NCBI RefSeq assembly: GCF_900636385.1
Contig: NZ_LR134269.1
Location: 1-64,000 of the forward strand
DNA: 64,000 bases
Source of the DNA: Staphylococcus warneri
Lineage (GTDB): Bacteria > Bacillota > Bacilli > Staphylococcales > Staphylococcaceae
Direction: 5' to 3'
The notes below the pieces were generated by a model, which was not told the DNA's origin, ran no database searches, and saw nothing but the letters and a program-made list of their open reading frames with translations. Positions within the stretch are counted from its first letter, which is position 1. Each line of letters starts with the position of its first letter. Shown one piece after another: positions 60,734 to 64,000 of the stretch. The position numbers and the translations under genes were made by a program.

Positions 60734-60750
60734 ATATATGGAAGGTATAA
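60716..60750 (+). repeat. 35-bp direct repeat, right copy
   Basis: Identical to 57213-57247. Confidence 0.92.
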
Positions 60751-60772
60751 TATTAAACTAGCTCAAAGACGT

Positions 60773-61282
60773 TTATGATACGTTGGCTTTAGTGACATAT
60801 CCGTTTTCAATTGCAAACGCAATATGACCTTTGCCTACTTGATAACTATAAATGCCATCGCCTTTCTTTTTAGCAGGTCCTGTTAATGGATTTTGATAAT
60901 CATAGTTATTACCATATTTTTGTTTCACTTGTTTTAAGCTAATTGAGTTTGGTTTTACTTTAATATCTACATTGCTTGCTTTGTGATTTTTATACTGTTG
61001 GAATGTTTGATCATAAATGACTTTAGAGTTAGTAGGTGCTTGATATTTACCGCTAACTTTAACACCATTGAACTCTAAATTATCCGCTTTTAAACCATTA
61101 TAGAATGATTGGCTTAATAAAAAGTTACCTCCTGAAGCAGTGTAACCGTTATATTTATACCAATACTGTGATGACGCTGCGTGTGCTTGGTGAGATGATA
61201 CATTATCTGTAGAAACGCTTACTCCTAGTGCTGTGCCTAATACAATGCTTCCCGCAACAAAAGTTTTAGTTAATTTCTTCAT
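60773..61282 (-). CDS. IsaB-family secreted antigen
   Basis: 169 residues. A signal peptide (MKKLTKTFVAGSIVLGTALG...SSHQAHA, cleavage about residue 36) is followed by YWYKYNGYTASGGNFLLSQSFYNGLKADNLEFNGVKV, matching IsaB (immunodominant staphylococcal antigen B). IsaB binds extracellular nucleic acid in S. aureus; whether this member does is not known. ACAGGAGTG precedes the ATG. No membrane anchor or sorting motif. Confidence 0.85.
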   Translation of the reverse strand: MKKLTKTFVAGSIVLGTALGVSVSTDNVSSHQAHAASSQYWYKYNGYTASGGNFLLSQSFYNGLKADNLEFNGVKVSGKYQAPTNSKVIYDQTFQQYKNHKASNVDIKVKPNSISLKQVKQKYGNNYDYQNPLTGPAKKKGDGIYSYQVGKGHIAFAIENGYVTKANVS

Positions 61283-61566
61283 AAAGCATCACTCCTGTAT
61301 AATTTTTTTGGTAGTGAAAACGCTACCAACTTTAAAGTACAACAAATTTATAAAAGATTCAAATTTAAAGTATAAAATGATTGTCGATTTTAGCGTAGGA
61401 ATTATTAATTTAAAAAATACATTTTTGCATATACGGTATAAATATAAATAATTTCTCTTTGTTGGCCATATTTTTATAAAAATATAGTATAATTGCCTCG
61501 TATAAAGAAGTAATAATAATATATATTTTAGAATTTTAAAAAACATTAAACAAAGGGGATTTATCA
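61283..61566. promoter_or_regulatory. Intergenic region with divergent promoters
   Basis: 284 bp between divergent genes. An inverted repeat GGTAGTGAAAACGCTACC (61310-61327) lies in the IsaB-like leader and may be an operator. ATAGTATAAT near 61484 is a possible -10 for the lipoprotein gene; AAAGGGG (about 61553) is its ribosome-binding site. Confidence 0.4.
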
Positions 61567-62502
61567 TTGAAGAAATTTTTATTTTAAAGTGGAACAGCAT
61601 TATTACTTTTGTCAGCGTGTAACAATGGCGATTCATCTAGTGATTCAAAAGGAGCATCGAAAGTAGAAGATACACAAAAGAGTGAAGACGGTAAAAAAGG
61701 GAACGATTCTAAGTCATCATCAAGTAAAGAAAGTTCAAACCACTCAAGTAATTCTAAACAATCATCTGCGAATGATATTTCGAATCTATCTGAAAAGGAA
61801 AAGTTGGCGTTAGTATTTTTAGCAAATGAATCTGGTGAGTATGCCATAACTAAAAATGATATTTTAACAGGAAGATACACGACACAAATGTCGGATGGTA
61901 AAAAGACGAAAGAATTAAAACATTTTGCTATAACTCGAGATATGAAACCTATTCCCAATGCACCAGAAGGTATGAAATTTTATGTTGTTTCACCTTCAAT
62001 CGACCAATTCGCATCTGTTATTGGTGTAAGTAATGACAAAATTTATTTAGGAGGGACGCAAGGTGAACTTCGTTCCTATAAAGATGCTTTACAAAATGGA
62101 GAAGAGCACGATACGAAAGAAGTCTATGATAAATACAAAGATTCTAATGAATTTAAGCAAATAGCCAATAAGATTAATATTTATGATAAAATGCCAACAT
62201 TCTCTGACGACGAAAGTGATGATGATTCAAGTTCAGACGACAATAGTTCATCTGATAGTAGTTCAGATTCTGAAGAAGTGACACGTGATAATGTCATCGA
62301 CAAAGTAGAATCTTACGAAGGTGAAAAGTTAGATACAGATACGTATACATTTAAAGAACCTGAAAAAACAAGTGACGGTAAATGGGGATTCTCATATGAT
62401 GATAAAGACGGTAATTTAGCCGGCTCATATACTGTTGATACAGATGATGGTTATGTAACTAAATATGACGAAAACGGGGACAAAATCGGTTCAGGATATT
62501 AG
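61567..62502 (+). pseudogene. Lipoprotein gene with stop codon in the signal peptide
   Basis: TTG 61567 opens MKKFLF, then TAA (61585-61587), then SGTALLLLSACNNGDSSS: a lipoprotein signal peptide with lipobox (L-S-A-C) interrupted by one stop codon. One base change (TTA to TAA) would explain it. The downstream frame is intact for about 300 residues: a Ser/Asp/Lys-rich linker, a central domain (GEYAITKNDILTGRYTTQ... IGVSNDKIYLGGTQGE) and a C-terminal domain with VTRDNVIDKVESYEGEKLDT, shared with the decayed gene at 30.6-31.0 kb. Restart at TTG 61609 would make a protein without an export signal, so the gene is probably non-functional unless the stop is read through. Confidence 0.8.
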
Positions 62503-62574
62503 GACTTGAATTAAATTAGAAAAGTCCGCTAAATATGTAAAACTATATGTATGTCTTGATTGTTAACTAGATAT

Positions 62575-62626
62575 AAAAAATAACTCCCAATCGCGATAAT
62601 AATCGCATGGTTGGGAGTTATTTATG
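62575..62626 (-). terminator. Terminator of the second EIIC-like gene
   Basis: AATAACTCCCAA / TTGGGAGTTATT, 12-bp stem; on the minus strand followed by TTTTTATATC. Confidence 0.88.
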
Positions 62627-62628
62627 TG

Positions 62629-63666
62629 TTATGAGTGTTTAGTATGTTTCTGCCAAGGCATTGGTATGTGTAAGTGCATTAAATCGAATTTTTTAATAAG
62701 TGTACCAATAATAAAGGCGAGTACTAGACTTGTGATAGCTACGGCGATGATTGTAATCGCTGATGAAACTGGATTGTTAAAGCCAAATAAGACAATCGCA
62801 CCCGCGATAGGTGTTGCCATACCAGTGACACCAATTTTAAGTCCACTAAATGCAATAATACAAGCATTGACCATACCGATAAGAGCATTCGTACCATATA
62901 AAACGGGCGCATATCTAACGATTAAATCAATTTGTGTTAAAGGCTCGATAAAGACTGCAAATCGATTTGGTTTCTCGCCAATTTTCAAAATGTTGAATAA
63001 TGTGAAGTTTACAAATGACGCACCTGTACAAGTAATAGCACCAATGGCCATTGGGAGTCCTGTAAGGCCTAAGATACTTGCGAGAACCATTGAACTTAAT
63101 GGCGTCATACTTGTAACTGGAATAATTAAGCCTAAGATGATCGCTAGAGCATATGGACTACTGTCGCCAACTGAGTTCACGGCACCTGCAATTTGATTTA
63201 ATACGGCTGTAACACCTGGATTAATCAGTGATGCAAGTCCATATACTAATGCCGGTGCAATGAGTATCACTGCGATTAAATCTAAACCTTCAGGCACTTT
63301 CTTCTGAATCAATTTAATAATAAATGCAACTATATATGAAGCGATAAATGCTGGTAATAAACTGAAATCCTTTAATACAAGACCGACGATAATAGCGAAG
63401 ACAGGTGATACACCTAAATTGATGCATGCGAGTATACCTACCGCAATACCACCTAGACTACCTGCAAGGTCCCCGATGTCTTGTAAGAATTTAATATGTA
63501 AGATACCACCGATTGCATAACTTAAGAATGCTTGGGGTAAGAATGTGGCACAAGCAGCACCAGATAAAGCTTGTAATCCTTCCTTACCGTATGGTGCGAA
63601 TTTAAGGAACAATGTCATAATGACCAACACAATAACGAGTGTTCCGACGCCTAATATAATATTCAT
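62629..63666 (-). CDS. EIIC-like membrane protein (second copy of the family)
   Basis: 345 residues, about ten membrane helices, Gly/Ala/Ile rich, resembling PTS_EIIC_2-type proteins and related to the one at 42215-43264 in length and in C-terminal features (GLKIGVTGMATPIAGAIVLFGFNNP). AAAGGGG precedes ATG 63666. No other PTS gene is beside it. Substrate unknown. Confidence 0.75.
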   Translation of the reverse strand: MNIILGVGTLVIVLVIMTLFLKFAPYGKEGLQALSGAACATFLPQAFLSYAIGGILHIKFLQDIGDLAGSLGGIAVGILACINLGVSPVFAIIVGLVLKDFSLLPAFIASYIVAFIIKLIQKKVPEGLDLIAVILIAPALVYGLASLINPGVTAVLNQIAGAVNSVGDSSPYALAIILGLIIPVTSMTPLSSMVLASILGLTGLPMAIGAITCTGASFVNFTLFNILKIGEKPNRFAVFIEPLTQIDLIVRYAPVLYGTNALIGMVNACIIAFSGLKIGVTGMATPIAGAIVLFGFNNPVSSAITIIAVAITSLVLAFIIGTLIKKFDLMHLHIPMPWQKHTKHS

Positions 63667-63970
63667 GTCATTAAACCCCTTTAGTAGAAATAAGAATTGT
63701 TCTATAAAAAATCATTTGACAATTGTAATATAATGTTCAAAAAATTAAATCGCCCACAAAACATTGTTAATCAATATTTAATTTTTTGAAAATTCAAATG
63801 AAATGGTTGTTACCTTCCTTTAGAGTTGTATTGAGAGAATATAAATGAAGCAATATACTTCAATATTCAAAATAATATTTTTAACAATATAGACAAAAAA
63901 GATGGCAATTTACATGAATAAAATGATGATTTGGGGTATATAATAAACACGTAAAGAGGGGGAGATTGTC
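63667..63970. other. Intergenic region at the window end
   Basis: 304 bp with no gene, very A/T-rich; TTGACA occurs at 63716-63721 without a well-placed -10. GAGGGGGAGA just before 63971 is the next gene's ribosome-binding site. Confidence 0.4.
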
Positions 63971-64000
63971 ATGAAATTTTTTAAATTAGATTATCAACAT
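63971..64000 (+). CDS. 5' end of an unidentified gene (cut by the window)
   Basis: ATG 63971 opens MKFFKLDYQH after the strong ribosome-binding site GAGGGGGAGA. Only 10 codons are inside the window, so the product cannot be identified. Confidence 0.6.
   Translation, partial: MKFFKLDYQH

Noticed and set aside
62624-63196. 190-codon open frame on the plus strand
   Set aside because: Mirror frame of the EIIC-like membrane gene on the minus strand; no start signal and composition typical of a shadow.
30315-64000. CRISPR array or insertion sequences
   Set aside because: No regularly spaced direct repeats and no transposase genes were seen; the repeats found are dispersed and structured.

Overview
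The window is low-GC Firmicute DNA from a coagulase-negative Staphylococcus. It begins at the first base of dnaA and follows the conserved staphylococcal order from the origin: dnaA-dnaN-yaaA-recF-gyrB-gyrA, nnrD, hutH, serS, azlCD, metX, a DUF2232 protein, gdpP-rplI-dnaB, purA, tRNA-Glu/tRNA-Asp, walRKHI-walJ, rlmH (orfX). Proteins resemble S. aureus orthologues closely but are clearly diverged. Gene content (YSIRK lipase, IsaB-like protein, no adsA between walJ and rlmH) fits the S. epidermidis/warneri/pasteuri side of the genus; I cannot name the species from sequence alone.

Bases 1-30,314 are core. They hold oriC between dnaA and dnaN (DnaA boxes, a GC cluster, a DnaA-trio-like tract and an AT-rich zone), replication and repair genes, a serine T-box before serS, a SAM-I riboswitch before metX, the c-di-AMP phosphodiesterase gdpP, and the essential WalRK cell-wall regulon with its regulators. 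A second dense cluster of DnaA-box-like sequences lies just upstream of rlmH. The 3' end of rlmH carries the SCC attachment site, which appears unoccupied.

Bases 30,315-64,000 are accessory. In order: decayed and intact single-pass membrane proteins; a patatin-like esterase; a tRNA-dihydrouridine synthase; a large SF1 (COG1112-like) helicase with a coiled-coil insert; PsiE; an NTF2-like protein; a flavin monooxygenase beside a frameshifted HxlR regulator and a nitronate-monooxygenase-like enzyme; a membrane EIIC-like protein behind a structured leader; a zinc-ribbon PrsW protein; a secreted lipase; a YefM-YoeB toxin-antitoxin pair with TGTACA operators; a citrate transporter with a cre site; an azoreductase; an SDR; a drug exporter with a DapE-like peptidase; and a methyltransferase. 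Then comes a three-gene module (TIM-barrel/AraC fusion regulator, Tm-1-like ATP-binding protein, TIM-barrel 'PEP-hydrolase-like' enzyme), followed by an IsaB-like antigen, a lipoprotein gene with a stop codon in its signal peptide, and a second EIIC-like membrane protein.

The best candidate for an undescribed system is the module at 57.3-60.65 kb. Its regulator appears to be a duplicated copy of the enzyme it controls, fused to an AraC DNA-binding domain. Each transcription start region has a cre-like site, and the module sits between two 35-bp direct repeats, one of which is the right arm of its terminator. A family of structured intergenic repeats (28.4, 38.9, 49.1, 56.9 kb) is also notable: one copy carries an extra tract of four consecutive hairpins at its apex.
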